Positions 35,170 to 47,030 of a stretch of DNA of 64,000 bases are shown here, piece by piece. Both the position numbers and the translations under genes were made by a program. Within the stretch, counting starts at the first letter, position 1. Every line of letters starts with the position of its first letter. Source of the DNA: Halichondria panicea (taxonomy: Eukaryota; Porifera; Demospongiae; Suberitida; Halichondriidae); assembly GCF_963675165.1 (NCBI RefSeq), contig NC_087383.1, positions 4,122,979 through 4,186,978 on the forward strand, written 5' to 3'. Below the pieces are notes generated by a model that ran no database searches, was not told the DNA's origin, and worked only from the letters and a program-made list of their open reading frames with translations.

Positions 35170-35227
35170 TAGCCTCGAATCCAGGCCGATTAAAATACGT
35201 ATTTTAATCGGCCTGGTCTCGAGGCTA
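35170..35227. mobile_element. 58 bp palindromic mini-element, 9 bp target duplication
   Basis: Near-perfect palindrome TAGCCTCGAATCCAGGCCGA ... CGAGGCTA with a central ATACGTAT. Flanked by CTCCCCCCT on both sides (35161-35169, 35228-35236). The same 58 bp sequence occurs in reverse complement at 36526-36583. It shares its ends with the RecQ-carrying elements at 47604 and 56393. Confidence 0.85.
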
Positions 35228-35280
35228 CTCCCCCCTAGGTAGGAAGGGCGGCTAATTTATGAGACTGGCATGCAATTAAC

Positions 35281-35640
35281 ACAACGGCAACAGGCAATGA
35301 TTAGCAAAGGTTAAGTGCTTCGCGCCTCCTCTGGTGTTTTCCAGTGGGTTGAAATCGATGCTAGGGTGTGGCTATATTTACCTTATTTTAGGACGTGACA
35401 TTTAAGCAGAGTTGAGTTTTCACTCTCCGATTGCCATGTATTAAGTGTGCCCCTCTGGAGAATTATTGTTTTGCTTTGGTCCAAATAATTCAGTATAGGA
35501 AACAGAAGTTGCAATTTCTGCCATTATGATTCTACATGGAGGTCAGAGTTTACAATGGCTGCTGCTTCAGGCAGCACAGCTTTTACTGTACTTTTATGAC
35601 TCTTGTAGGTTAATAAATCAATAGCGCTATAAATCAGTGC
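35281..35640. other. Gap before the kinesin motor remnant
   Basis: No gene. A stretch near 35360-35400 (GATGCTAGGGTGTGGCTA..TTACCT) resembles 48750-48790 and so belongs to the duplicated kinesin block. Confidence 0.45.
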
Positions 35641-35654
35641 TAACTCATAAATTG

Positions 35655-36109
35655 GTTAAGTTGTCTGAGGAGCCGATTTCCCTCTCCCAAGATATTTACC
35701 AGCTCATTGAGATCGGGGAGAGTAAGTCACTATCACTTGTGCACCTTTGTGAACCTGTCTGTCTAATGTGATCACCCTGTAGCCAGGTTAATGGCCCAGT
35801 CTCCATATAGGGTTGGTTCATGCAACCTGTGTTAGCATGTCACCTCTTTATTACAGCCACTGTTAGTATGCCCTAGTGTGACCTCTCAGCCTTAGCCTTG
35901 TGTGTACATGTACATGCACGCTGCCTGCATGTGCACCTGATGTGCTGGTAATGTGTATAATCTCTTCTGCTCAGAGAACCAGACATTTGGATCTCTACCA
36001 ATGCCAATATAAGCACAGCTCCAGATCACACACAATATTCAAGCTGACCATTGAAAGCAGGGTTAGAGATGAGGAACTCAGTGATGGCACTATCAGGGTG
36101 GCCTCTCTG
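35655..36109 (+). pseudogene. Kinesin motor domain exons (CENP-E/kinesin-7-like), decayed
   Basis: Exon 35655-35721 reads LSEEPISLSQDIYQLIEIGE, matching the stretch before switch I in kinesin motors. Exon 35975-36109, after a CAG acceptor, reads NQTFGS, then after a frame change SSRSHTIFKLTIESRVRDEE and DGTIRVASL, ended by a GT donor. SSRSH is the switch I motif of kinesins, and FKLTIESR is closest to kinesin-7/CENP-E. A 2 bp insertion near 36000 (TCTCT) breaks the frame, and no switch II (LVDLAGSE) exon is seen next. So this is a relic, but it explains what the downstream coiled-coil copies once were. Confidence 0.72.
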
Positions 36110-36324
36110 GTGTGTGGGTTGGGCAAGTGTGTGCGTATACAGCTGTGAGTAAATTCTTGACTGATTGACGTCTGCACTGCTCCCAGGGTACATGCATGTA
36201 TAATGAATATACAGGTTGGTTGTTCTGTTGAAGTAAACTTTATGACCACTTTGAGCAGCTATAATTATAAGCACTGCAATTAATAATTATGTCCCTGGTA
36301 ATCTGCTCTTTCAGTGTCTACTAA

Positions 36325-37062
36325 CAGGGCCGTAAGAACCAGGGGGGCTGGGGGGGGGCAACTGCCCCCCCACTCTGAAAACCTGGGGCGCAGAGCCCCC
36401 CTGGTTTTCAGAGTGAAATGGGGTGGGGCACTCCTCTGCAGAGTCCAGCAGATCACAGTCCTGATATTATATTTAGTGCCTTTTAATCTAACCACACTGG
36501 TTAAATGCATGTGCATGGTTTGTTGTAGCCTCGAGACCAGGCCGATTAAAATACGTATTTTAATCGGCCTGGATTCGAGGCTAGATTTGTTGCAACAACA
36601 CTGTACAGTAACTAAAGTAAGTTAATCCACATGCAGCTGAAATTTATATTTATATAGCTAGAACTCACTATGGCACAATATTCATTCTTTTTCCTCTTCA
36701 GTATACCTCAGCCTGCCCATGATGAAGAAAGTATAGGACCTTCTTCTTACGAAGCTCGATGAATCCCCAGCATCTATTCTATACTTTATATACACAAGTT
36801 TTGCTAACTGACTTTGAAGCAGTTGCTCGTGACTTTGCTTCCACGTCGAATAAACTATTTTGCTATAGCTCTCACATGCAGATTATTTCATTTATGTATC
36901 TTTCTCCTGTTATCTCTGAGAACATACAAAATGTAAAAAGTTTGCCTCCGGCGGGGCGGGAGGGGAAATTTCCCCCTCCCGGACCCACCCCATGCGTCGC
37001 AAGGAGAGGGTCTATTCCTTTTTTCTGCCCCCCCTCACCTAAAAAATCTTCTTATGGCCCTG
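36325..37062. mobile_element. CAGGG-family element, 5 bp target duplication
   Basis: Ends CAGGGCCGTAAGAA / TTCTTATGGCCCTG (one mismatch), flanked by ACTAA on both sides (36320-36324, 37063-37067). It contains G/C homopolymer blocks and a nested 58 bp palindromic element. Shares the CAGGG start and 5 bp duplication with elements at 47031, 51645 and 63137. Confidence 0.8.
36526..36583. mobile_element. 58 bp palindromic mini-element, second copy
   Basis: Exact reverse complement of the copy at 35170-35227. Flanks GGTTTGTTG and GATTTGTTG agree in 8 of 9 bases, consistent with an older 9 bp duplication. It is inserted inside the CAGGG element 36325-37062. Confidence 0.8.
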
Positions 37063-37339
37063 ACTAATTAATAATTTATATTGGAGCTATTTTCTCTTCT
37101 GTCACTTGCAGTTGCACCTCGAGGGGTAGCTCAGAGTTCGGACCAACAGCTGTGATGAGTCAAGCGCTACCAAAGGTGAGCTCAATCAGTTTCAGAGTAC
37201 AGTCAATCGTTGTAACCAAGTGATGTCTGGTGTTTTATTGGTGAGCATTTTTAGTTAGTTATGTGGTACGAATAAAATTATAGTACATGTATTTCGTGCT
37301 TGTGCACAGTTCAATTCCAAATGCTTTACAATTCTCATT

Positions 37340-40300
37340 CTCCTCACAGCAGCTGTTCAGATGGAGGACCGTGTGTCCGAGTCTTCTCTCACGTGACACT
37401 GCATCCCACCAGCCCTTGTCTGAAGCCCCTCCCCCACAACCTCCTCTCTCGCTTTTGCCCCACTCAAATCCTCAACCAAGTCCGTATCTTTTGCTCCAAG
37501 ATCATGTGACGAGTCCTTCAAAGTGCACTCCTACCAAGTTCATGAAGTTCCTCAATGAGCAGGAGGTGAGAGGAGGAATGTTTATACTCAAATATCAGAT
37601 TTTACTTTAATGACCCTTTACCTGTCAATTGGATCAATTGAATGTTGTTTGGGAGTAGATCTTTACCAAATGCATATTATGTTTCATACCTCCTAGATTG
37701 GCAGTGAGAAGAAGTCTACTCCTCTAGACAGTATCAGAGGGCCTCCCTCGTTCCTATACCACCCACAGAGGTGAGAGATACACATGTGCAGTGTTTAGTG
37801 GCCTTAAATAGATCTACTATTTGCTAGGCATTACTTTTTTGCTAGTGAGCTGCATTTCAGAGCATTTAGCAATTGATCATGTATCTGATGGTGTACTGTG
37901 TGATTGCAGCTGTATGTACATGTACGCTACTATCTCTTTATAATAGTTATTGCAACAACCCTGATAGCAGATGCCTATTTAATACTAACTACAGTCCAAC
38001 CTTAAGCTCTCAAAGTGGGAGAATACTGTTAAATTTCATTGCTTGCCAGATGTTCTGTAGTTGACTGTACATACACGTCACTATTGTATGTCGAGTATTC
38101 TCCACCTGGCAGCAACTTATTGATGTTCCCCTATCAGGTTGAGGAGAAAAGTGAAACCATTCGATGTCTAGAGGATGACCTGCTGAGGGAGTTGGAGGAG
38201 AAGCTGCTCGAGAGGTCTCAAATCATGGACCTGGGTGTCGTGGCTGAGCTGGAGTGAGAATTGGAACTGGCCAACAGCAAGGCAGATGTGAGTTTAGTAT
38301 ATTTGTATATGTATATAATTATGTATACATTCGGTGAACACTGTATAATTTATGCATGTACCTGCAGTAACTACTGTACAGCTGTTTGCATATGCTAAAT
38401 CATTCACTACATTACCACAAAACCACCATACAATGTTGCTATGCAAACAAATAGTATAAATACATGTACATGCATGTAGTATAGTAATGATGGCTTCTAG
38501 AACTAGACTATGGAAACTAATACAAAAATAGCAGAGGAGGTTGGCCACGCGTCATCAATCATGTGACATTCCTAAGGTCTCTGCTCACGTTACCATAGAT
38601 ACCGAATAAATGTAGTTATGGATACTCTTGCTTTGCTGACTTGTAACACCGGACTAGCTGTGTCTGTTGTCTGGCTGGACCAAGATTAGCTAGACTATAG
38701 GGTAGAGTATAGTTCAGCGGTGCTGTATGTAGCTTGCATTGTACTGGCTGGCAAGAATCTAGTAAACACTGTATGCACTGATAACTCGCCGGAATAGAGG
38801 GGATCGCTGGGGATCTGGTTGGTGAATACTTTATATTCAAAGTAGCCAGAGAGATACATAAATGTGACAGGGCCTAGGAAAACAACCCTTATGGAGCAAA
38901 CTAATAATGTTCAGTATGCTACAAAGTAAAATATTTAGAGCTATTTTAGAATTTTGGTTTTCTTTCATAAGAAGTAACTTCAATATCTCCTCTAACTTAA
39001 AAAAAAATTTTTTTATTTGAAATTTTTTTTGTATAGCCGTTACAAGGCAGCCATTGAATTTTTTCATGCTGTTCTTGTATGCGGATAGAACTTAGAACAT
39101 TACTTTCTCAAAACGGTAGGTCAATACTGTCCCCCTTTCACCCGAAAATATTTTGGGGTAGGAAGGTGTAAAGTGAGTGATATTGTAATCAATTTGAAGC
39201 TTAAGCACTGCTTTATTATGCCTCGAGGCGTAGCCGCACGAGGGATACGGTAAAGCTGACTGTGTGTGTGTCTGTGTGTCTGTGTGTCTGTGTGTCTGTT
39301 CCAGCTGTAACTGCTCAACGGTTGCAATGCGACGAAAACTAACAGCTTCTATAGGCTTCTAGCCACGTTCTCTTGGATTTTGATTCGTGGATTAGCAAAC
39401 TAAAGCTTCTTTCTCGAGTTATGGCTAGTTTGACTCACATTGAAGGCTGTTGCAGTCTCTTCAGAATCTTTCATAGCATCATCTGTCCGCACAAACTTTC
39501 TATTCAACATATGAGTTAGCCTTGCACTAAAGCGCTAGCTTTTTGTTAGCTACAAGACTCAGAAAATACCTGTTAAAACAGCTAGCTAGCAGTAGCCATT
39601 TGTGAAATTGATCTCTTTGGACACACCCTTTAATTATTCCTATGGATGTAATGCGCATGCGCGCTCATTCCCCAGATCCAGATCCTCCTGGCAGAATCAT
39701 ATTTTTCTTGAGGGCCTGGTAAGCCACAAAACACTACTATAGATAACAATATGTATGTACACAAGTCTTTTCTTCTTAAATATTATAATTATACACTGCA
39801 TGAACTACAGATCCAATTTTCTTCTTTCTTGACGTCCTGATATTAAAGCCACATAATACAACAATAGATGCATGTAATAAGTCTTTTCTTCTCAGTGACT
39901 TTATATAGATAAGCTAACTTTATGAAATAATTATGCACTTCCGCTTATAATTAATTGAAAACAAAATCTTCTTCTTTGTTGCTTCCTAGATCCTTGAGGT
40001 CCTGGTATAACAGCCACAAAACACAACAATGATACCATAATTATACAATTGCAAGTCAGTTTTAGACAGATTATTTTATACACTTTTCCTCTTCTATACT
40101 TTCTCTTCTATACTTTTGAACGAAAGCAAATCATGGCGAGAGGCATTAGCACAGCGCCAGCTTGAACACTAGTTTAATTAAGCAATAAAATACAATTAAT
40201 TAGTTTGCTCCATAAGGGTTGTTTTCCTAGGCCCTGTCACAAATGTTGCCTTCAGTCTCCAATGATCGTGCAACACCAGCTAGAAGTTTACATAGAAAAT

Positions 40301-42645
40301 CCTTGTTAATTTCTGCGCCAGCTCAGCAAAAAAAGTGGTGCACGTGATCGTGTCCAACCTCCTCTGCAAAATAAGGTCAAACAGAACAATTTTTCAACAG
40401 AATAGGCATGAGCTTGCCCCCCCCCCCAAAAAAAAGAACCTACATTGTAAATGTATGTATATAGTCAGTCAAATCGTTACAAACATTAATATAGGTGTGG
40501 CTTAGTGGTTAGAGCGAACCAGGGAGGATTTGATGTGTCTATCAACACCTTGTGCTGAGACTACTTGCATGCTGAACGAAAAATTGTTATGCTAAGGAAC
40601 CTGCAGATGGCTGACTCGCTCACTGTGGTATATCAGTTTGACCAACAATTCCAAACATATTTCACATTTCTCGTATAAGCAGCAGGCTTAAACTATCTTT
40701 TGTGATATGTCAGTGTTTGATGTCCTTTGCAGTACTTCGTACTAACGGTTTCTTCAGCCTTCACACTGCTTTCCATACATTCAGTGGACAGTTAGTAGCT
40801 ACATGTATATCATATCTGCTGGTATATGCAAGCTAGTCCCAGCCCATTCTCCACTTCAGATCCTCACCATAATTTGTATGTAAGTTTCCATATATACCAC
40901 CAAGAGTAGATCGTGAGAGCAGTTACTATAATATTGATACCACCTTATAGCGGAGAATTTTCGAGGGTCTCGCAGATTAGCCATTTTTGTAGCTCGCAAC
41001 ATTGTATGGTATTTTGCAGCTGTACCACTACCACAGACGGTTGCATTACCTGTGTGTGTGTGTAGTGTACATGACCATCATGCAATCTATTACCCATGCA
41101 GTCTGCTGTGCAGCTAGGAGAGACGTGTGATGGAGGAAGAGCTCAAGAAGGCACTATGTAGACATATTCGAGTGCTACAAACAACAGGTGATAAAAGTGG
41201 TACAGTATACCTTTACAGATTATGGCATACAATGTGCATCTATGTACATTACTGGACTAGACTGTTAACCATAATTATTTTGCTGGTGAAAAACGCTTGC
41301 GATTATGCTGAATCAGCAGACATTTTTATTCAATTAGTAACTTTCCATGGCCGGTTATTGAACAGTTCTCTAAGTATTGTTTATCATATTTTCCTGCTCC
41401 TTTAGTTGAGGCTGAGTAATGAACTCATACGCCTTCAAAAAGTGCAGTTAAGAAATGTGATTATTGGAACTGAAGTTGTGGTCAAATAGTTGAAAGTATG
41501 TACTCACTGCACGAAGGAATGGGTGTTTCTAGTATACATTATATATACCACATTACTGCTGGTGAAAAACCTTTGTACGAGCAGAAAACATGACCCTTTG
41601 CGATCTAACTATTGCGTTCTGGCAAGGATCGTGTGTATTTCATTTAGTCTTTGCGATTTCATTGTTGCGACCATCGAAAAGTTTGCGTATGTTTGATGCT
41701 TGTAGTAATGCAGTAGAACTTATATACACTCAATGTACCCCCCCCCCCCCATGCACAGAGAGTTCTTCCTGCGAGTGGACCCCCCAGACAGAAAGCTGGA
41801 TATCGACGAGTACTCTGACGTGACCCAGACCATGCTCACCAAACTACATCAGTCAGTGTCCATGGAGATATGCTCCACCCACTCTGTGAGTCTCCACCTA
41901 CGTACTGGAGAGCAGTTAATAGCATGCTTGTGTTGTGCGCTTAGAGCTTTAATATGGATTGTCAATGTAAATAGAATTTGTGCTTTCAATTCCTAGTCCA
42001 TTTGGGTACATTGGTGTGTCACGGTATTGATGCTAAGAGCTTTGTATTTCTCTTGTCATCGAATACTACTGGGAATCCCTACTAGAATCAAACATCTATG
42101 ATTATCCATCAACATGTCCCAATAATTGCTCTGGCACGTACTTTTGTCCACGTTTTGACTGAAGCTCAGACTCTACTACTATAATCTAGACTTAAACAAT
42201 TAAAGTGTGAGGCTATTTTGCCCCAATCTTACCTGTTAACGTTACGCCCTATAATAATGTGAACATTATTTTTTACTCGTCCAGGTTCAGGTTCGAAAAT
42301 GTTGTGTTTGAGATCACATCAGGCAGATAGAGAAGGTGGAGCTGGTCCTCCAGGTGAGGGTGTGTGTGTGTGCGTACAGGTATAATTAGGTATGTAAAGT
42401 GTTTAAAGTTCACTGCCTTGTGTCAGGTATAGTGTTGGTATGCTTGTACGGTGTATGTAAGTACATGTATTTACAAATACATGCATTCTTTGTCTTATAG
42501 CAGTTAAAGTGTTTCACTTCCCTCTCTTCTCCCCACACAGGACCTCCTTCAGCTGCAATACGAGGGCCTAGCAATCATGAAGATGTTTCAGAGGGTCAAA
42601 TTGAACGTTAATCTGCTCATTTTCCTTATGAACAAAAATCGCTAA
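37340..42645 (+). pseudogene. Kinesin-like tail pseudogene, copy C
   Basis: Same exon order as copy A with more kept: about 37350-37565 (open frame with SPSKCTPTKFMKFLNEQE, GT donor), 37697-37771 (IGSEKKSTPLDSIRGPPSFL), about 38138-38257 (ETIRCLEDDLLRELEEKLLE, LGVVAELE then TGA), 41130-41160 (MEEELKKAL), about 41410-41450, about 41756-41885 (DPPDRKLDIDEYSDV, HQSVSMEICSTHS) and 42541-42645 (DLLQLQYEGLAIMKMF to TAA). The TGA after VVAELE is followed by in-frame ELELANSKAD and is shared with the 63.7 kb fragment, so it predates the duplications. Interrupted by the inverted-repeat element at 38.87-40.24 kb. Confidence 0.6.
38866..40242. mobile_element. 1.37 kb inverted-repeat element in copy C
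   Basis: About 40 bp inverted ends: TGTGACAGGGCCTAGGAAAA followed by CAACCCTTATGGAGCAAAC, mirrored at 40200-40242. Copy A (about 1968) has the site without it (ATAAATGTCAGTCTCC), proving insertion. The target duplication is unclear (AAATGT is near but not flush on the right). The interior has a (TGTGTC)n patch near 39265-39300 and no gene. Confidence 0.85.
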
Positions 42646-43682
42646 GCGTTATATTGTATTTCCTGTATTCATGACAATTTTATGTACGTGCAGTGCATGT
42701 CTCTCTGTGACACTGTTTAGAAAGCGAAACCATCATTATTGCTGTGCTATTGACCATTTCTAACTTGATTTTAGGTAGTGGTTAAGTAATGTGCCTATTT
42801 CTGTCTTCTGTGCACTAACCGTTCTCAAAGCATTTAAATTGTCATTGAATAACGTAGTACAAAAGTAAATCATGCATGGTTGAGATTAAATAATAGTTAG
42901 ACTATAACTATATACATGATTTATACCTTGTAAACGGGTACGAATTTGTAATTAACGCTAAATTAAGTACGCGCTGCTAATAATAAAACGCAATTAAAAA
43001 AGTATGAATCTCATTCAAAAAAAAATTTTTTTTCTTTTTTCTTTTTTCTGATGTACTTTTGTATAATGTAATGCATGTACTTTTGAGAGTATGCTAAGCA
43101 AGCTAGTCCGCCAAAATTAGTACCCTAAAAACAGAAAAATCTAAAAACGCTAAAATTACTACCCGTCTATATTATATTAATAGTAGTAACATTAAGGTAC
43201 TGGGTAGAAGCCCAAAGCCAAAGGGCTGGTTGTAGTATTCTGAACGTATAGTGAGAGTTCTACTAGCCCTGAGGACTTCTAAATCATGTGGAAACTTCCT
43301 AAACAGTGTCTAAGCATTTTAGATCATAGCAACCATGAGTATCTAGCCAATCAGTATACCTAATCTTTGCTAATGATTTTCTAAGTGAAGTACGTAATTT
43401 TCTAAGTAAGTACATGATTTTCTAAGTTGGATAGAACACTTCCTTTAGCCAATCAGATTGCGGTATTTATGTAAACATGATAATTATAATCAACAATAAT
43501 TATTATTATAATTATTATTGTATTCACTGAAAATGTACATACAGTATTGCTGTTGTGCTATCCCGGCATTATAACAACCTTTAATTTGTTTTAGGTAATG
43601 GTTGTGTAATATGCCAACATAGAATTTAAATTGTCATTGAATAATTATGGCAGAATAAAATCAAGTAAAATCATGGTCGATA
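42646..43682. other. Enlarged gap between the kinesin tail and NLR-C
   Basis: Compared with copy A, about 700 bp extra begins near 42925. It holds a weak MITE-like pair (AACGGGTACGAATTTGTAAT near 42950; AAAATTACTACCCGTC near 43150) and then the transposase-upstream repeat (43203-43470). No gene. Confidence 0.5.
43203..43470. repeat. Second copy of the transposase-upstream repeat
   Basis: Aligns with 19636-19662 (GAAGCCCAAAG..GGCTGGTTGTAGTAT) and, without the intervening LINE, with 20185-20450 (AGTGAGAGTTCTACTAGCCC ... GATAGAACACTTCC). No coding sequence follows, so it is a deletion derivative or solo end of the element that carries the KDZ-type gene. Confidence 0.75.
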
Positions 43683-46600
43683 TCAGATTGCCACGTAAAT
43701 CTCAGGCAGTTCATTTCTCTTTCTCTCTTTGTTAGCGTCCCTGAATACTATCTCGATACAGGATCTTAGGTGATAAGGTATCCACAATCGTGTCAGTTCA
43801 GGGCAGTGGGTGGTTAGATGTCTGGCAAGTGTCTTCATTCCATCTTCTGTTATTGAGTCATTACCTTCAATGTACAGTGTTTTAATCTTGTTAATCAGTC
43901 CAGTTGATAGCTCCTCGATACTCTGATCAGTCAGATTACAGCGACTCAAGTTCAATGTTTTCAGAGTCTTATTGACTGCAAGTCCAGCAGCAATGTGACG
44001 ATAGCTAGTCACTGTGTTATAAGACAAATAAAGAAATTCGAGGGCACTCAGAAGTTGATAGAGGGCAGCTCCATTGTCCTCTGATATTGTTAGTGAACAA
44101 TTGGTCAGGTGCAGTCTCTTTAATGATGTGTTAGTTGACAAGGCCTCACAGATATACCTCAGTTCAGTGTTACCAATAATATTGTGTGACAAATAAAGGT
44201 CTTTAAGAGTAGTGTTTGTGCTCAGTAGTCGAGGGAGTGCTCCGTGATTGTTGAGAGATAGTGAGCAGTTGGAGAGATTGAGATACTTCAATGATTTATT
44301 AGTTGACAAGGCCTCACAGAGTGTGCTAAGCCCACTATTGCCAATGGCATTATAAGACAAAGATATTGAACTAGTGTTCTTGATCACCTCAGCGATGTGG
44401 TGTATCCCATCTTCATGAATATCATTATAATGAAGATTAAGACTAATCTCGAAGGGACACTTGGAAAGTCCTCGGGCCAGAAATTTACAGCCTTGGTCAC
44501 CAATACAGCAATTTTCGAGGCTAAGTGTGAATCCATTACTGGTGTTGGAACAAACTGATGCGAAATATCCAACAGAGAGGCAGTCAATAGGATTCATTGT
44601 AGTGAAATTAAGATCTAGATCATGATTAAGAAGTGTGGCCATAAACACACAAAGTGATGAGTCTTCAGCTTCGTACAAACAATTGATGAGGGACAACAAG
44701 AGAGGTTTTGGCTTAACATAAATATCATTATCATTTATCTTATTCTCACTTTTGACAACCTTTCTGACCAGATCAAAAACAGATGTTGGAACTGGACACA
44801 AGAATCGAGGTAGCTTGCTGAGGATTGGTCTTCTAGTTCTCAGTTTGGTGACACCAGCATAAAACTGGAAGACTGCGCTGAATCGAGGATTACCAAACAG
44901 CTTCTGGAATACAGAAATTTGTCTCTGGGAAGACATGAGAGAGATGTGGATTGCTGCTAGTAACTCTTGGATAGACAGGTGGAGAAAGCAGTAGTAAACC
45001 AGATGACCATCGCTAATGATACTGGGAACAGTTTGTAATAATCCAACTTTTGAAATCTCCTTCGCAATGCGAAGATCGGCCAAATCATTGTCAGTAAATG
45101 TCACTTTGTCTTTTTCAATCCCATAATATGCAAGTTGACACATTTGTACGGACGGTGTTTTGATTTCTGAGGGCAGTGAGTCTGGAAATGTGATGTCTCC
45201 CACTGAAGTGGTTTTCCCCAACCTATCCTGGAGGTATCTCTTGAGAGTGCTCTGGACAACAGATGTGAATATCCCGTGGTTGGATGTTGGGAGTGAGTGG
45301 TTATCAGAAAGGAAGCAATTAACGACAATGGACGCATTGAGGGGGAGGTAGCAGCTACCTTCTATACCACTGGGTTCTCTCGAATTCTTTCTAGTAGAGT
45401 CTGCACAGCTTGTGAGTCACCTTTCAAACACTCAGTGAAATACTGTTCTAGTTTTTGTGGAGTGAACCCCAACACCTCCACCCTGGACGAGACTAGTGGG
45501 TGGAGCTCAGCCGAGGATGACGGTCGAGATGTTACAATCAAGGCGGATTCGTGTAGCGGACTTTCTCGTGACATATCTGGTCGGATTAGTTTGTTGATGA
45601 TGGAGTCTCTAGGGAGGTCAGAAGGAAGCTCGTCCCATCCGTCTAGCACCCACAGTACACCTTTGCCATACAGTGATTTTTTTACTGCCTCTGTCTCATT
45701 AACCACGGCCGTATCAATGCAGGGAAGTATGTCAGCAATTTTCTTTGCTTCTCTAACGAGGGATCTCTCAGTCTCACGAGGATTGCAATATCGAATTCTT
45801 GGAACAGTTTTCCTTTTGCCCACTCCTGACAGATGTGTAGAGCAAGGGTGCTTTTGCCAGAGCCTGGAGCTCCTTCAATCAACACAAAGTTTCGTCTATT
45901 TCTAATCTCTGAGAAAATATTTATCAAGTTAACTGGAGTCTTTTGAAGTAAAATATCGTCGATTTTTCCTGTGATTGATAGTCTAAAAAATTCATCATTG
46001 ATTTTTCCTCTCTGAATTTCCTCCTTCTGAATCATGGCCAGCTTGAAGACTTTGTTTGTTGGGATGGGAGGCCATTGTGTGGCTGATGTGGATACTTGTG
46101 TTCTGTAGCGACTTTGTAGGTAGTCCCTGTACAAGGACAGCTTGTGGTTCAGCAGGACCCTCTCTCGGGAGGGGGGACACGAGGTGGTGGAGTCTGGGGA
46201 AACAAAACAATAGGTGAGTACCATTCCTGGTGATATAGTATTATCTCAATAATTGTACGTGAAGCAATAAAATAAGTTAACTGTCCCTTATTTGGTTGCA
46301 ATCACTCCCACAACGTATGGTACCACAATGACCACACTCTCACATATGGCAGACTCACATTTGTCAGACAAGTACTTGCACACTCGAACAGCAACGTCTC
46401 CATTGAGCAGAGAGAGTATGATGAGTAGCAGAGCTTGGAAGGTGGCTTGTAGTTGGTTCTTGTTCTGCCAGTATTCTAGGGCAAGTTTCATTCCGGCTTG
46501 AGTGCGGTTTAGACGTGTTTTAGCCTTCACTTCGCTTACGTCAGTTTTCTGTCCAGGTGATAGCTCCAGCTTTTCAAGATAATCATCAGTGTTATCGAAA

Positions 46601-46832
46601 CATGCTGCTAACTCAGGTAGATCTGGTTCCTTTATTGCTGTATTGAGCTGCTCATCAGTCAGTTTCATTTCTGTCTTCAGATCGTCAATTGTGAGCTCTG
46701 AAAATAGATAAGCAAGCACACAAGGTTAGCAATCACCAATGAGGGTTTTAAGATGCTTTAGCAATCATTGGGTTTATCCTTTATAGTAAACATGACACTT
46801 TTTATACCTTGGTTCTGCTCTTTAGTGGCCAT
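43683..46832 (-). pseudogene. NLR-C: near-intact NLR with two frameshifts
   Basis: Exons mirror NLR-A: 46832-46808 (MATKEQNQ), 46697-46359 (death-like) and 46193-43683 (NACHT plus LRR). Nucleotide identity to NLR-A is very high by eye. One base is missing near 45761 (GAGGG where NLR-A has GAGGGG), which ends the frame soon after RLRDP. Two bases are added near 45364 (TCTATACC for TCTACC). The net shift is +1, so the three parts lie in three frames: GAPGSGKST is in the first, LWVLDGWDEL in the second and the LRRs in the third. Both lesions are in short repeats, so sequencing error should be excluded before calling it dead. Confidence 0.85.
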
Positions 46833-47007
46833 TCCAGCAAATAAATCTGTGCCTTGCAGCTCTCTGAGTCTGAAAATCTAAATTAAATTGGGTGTTGACT
46901 TGCAAAGAAAAGTGGGTGTATCTCAGATGCCAAATAGAGATAAGCTTACGCCCACTTTTCTTTGCATTTACCACACCCACCAAAGACTGTGTTGAAAATG
47001 TCAGCAG
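46833..47007. promoter_or_regulatory. Orphan copy of the NLR/methyltransferase promoter
   Basis: Near-identical to 8027-8201, including the 19 bp inverted repeat (about 46900-46966) and the methyltransferase ATGTCAGCAG (46998-47007). Homology stops right there and unrelated sequence follows, so the duplicated block ended three codons into the methyltransferase. If active it would still transcribe outward into the element at 47031. Confidence 0.8.
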
Positions 47008-47030
47008 GAGTCTTTTCTATCCTCTCTTCC

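Larger units (their letters stand above)
33447..35280. mobile_element. Inverted-repeat element with hairpin ends (1.8 kb)
   Basis: GTTAATTGCATGCC plus AGTCTCATGAATTAGCCGCC at the left is mirrored at the right end (35240-35280), about 40 bp with one mismatch. Each end is itself a hairpin built on AATTAGCCGCCCTTCC / GGAAGGGCGGCTAATT (33461-33525 and about 35130-35265). The right hairpin is split by a 58 bp palindromic element. The interior has decayed coding-like sequence (33909-34500). It abuts the broken 5' end of NLR-B, so it probably caused or followed that loss. Confidence 0.6.

Noticed and set aside
39001-39060. A/T homopolymer as a possible retrotransposon tail
   Set aside because: It lies inside the inverted-repeat element 38866-40242 and has no adjoining LINE or SINE sequence.
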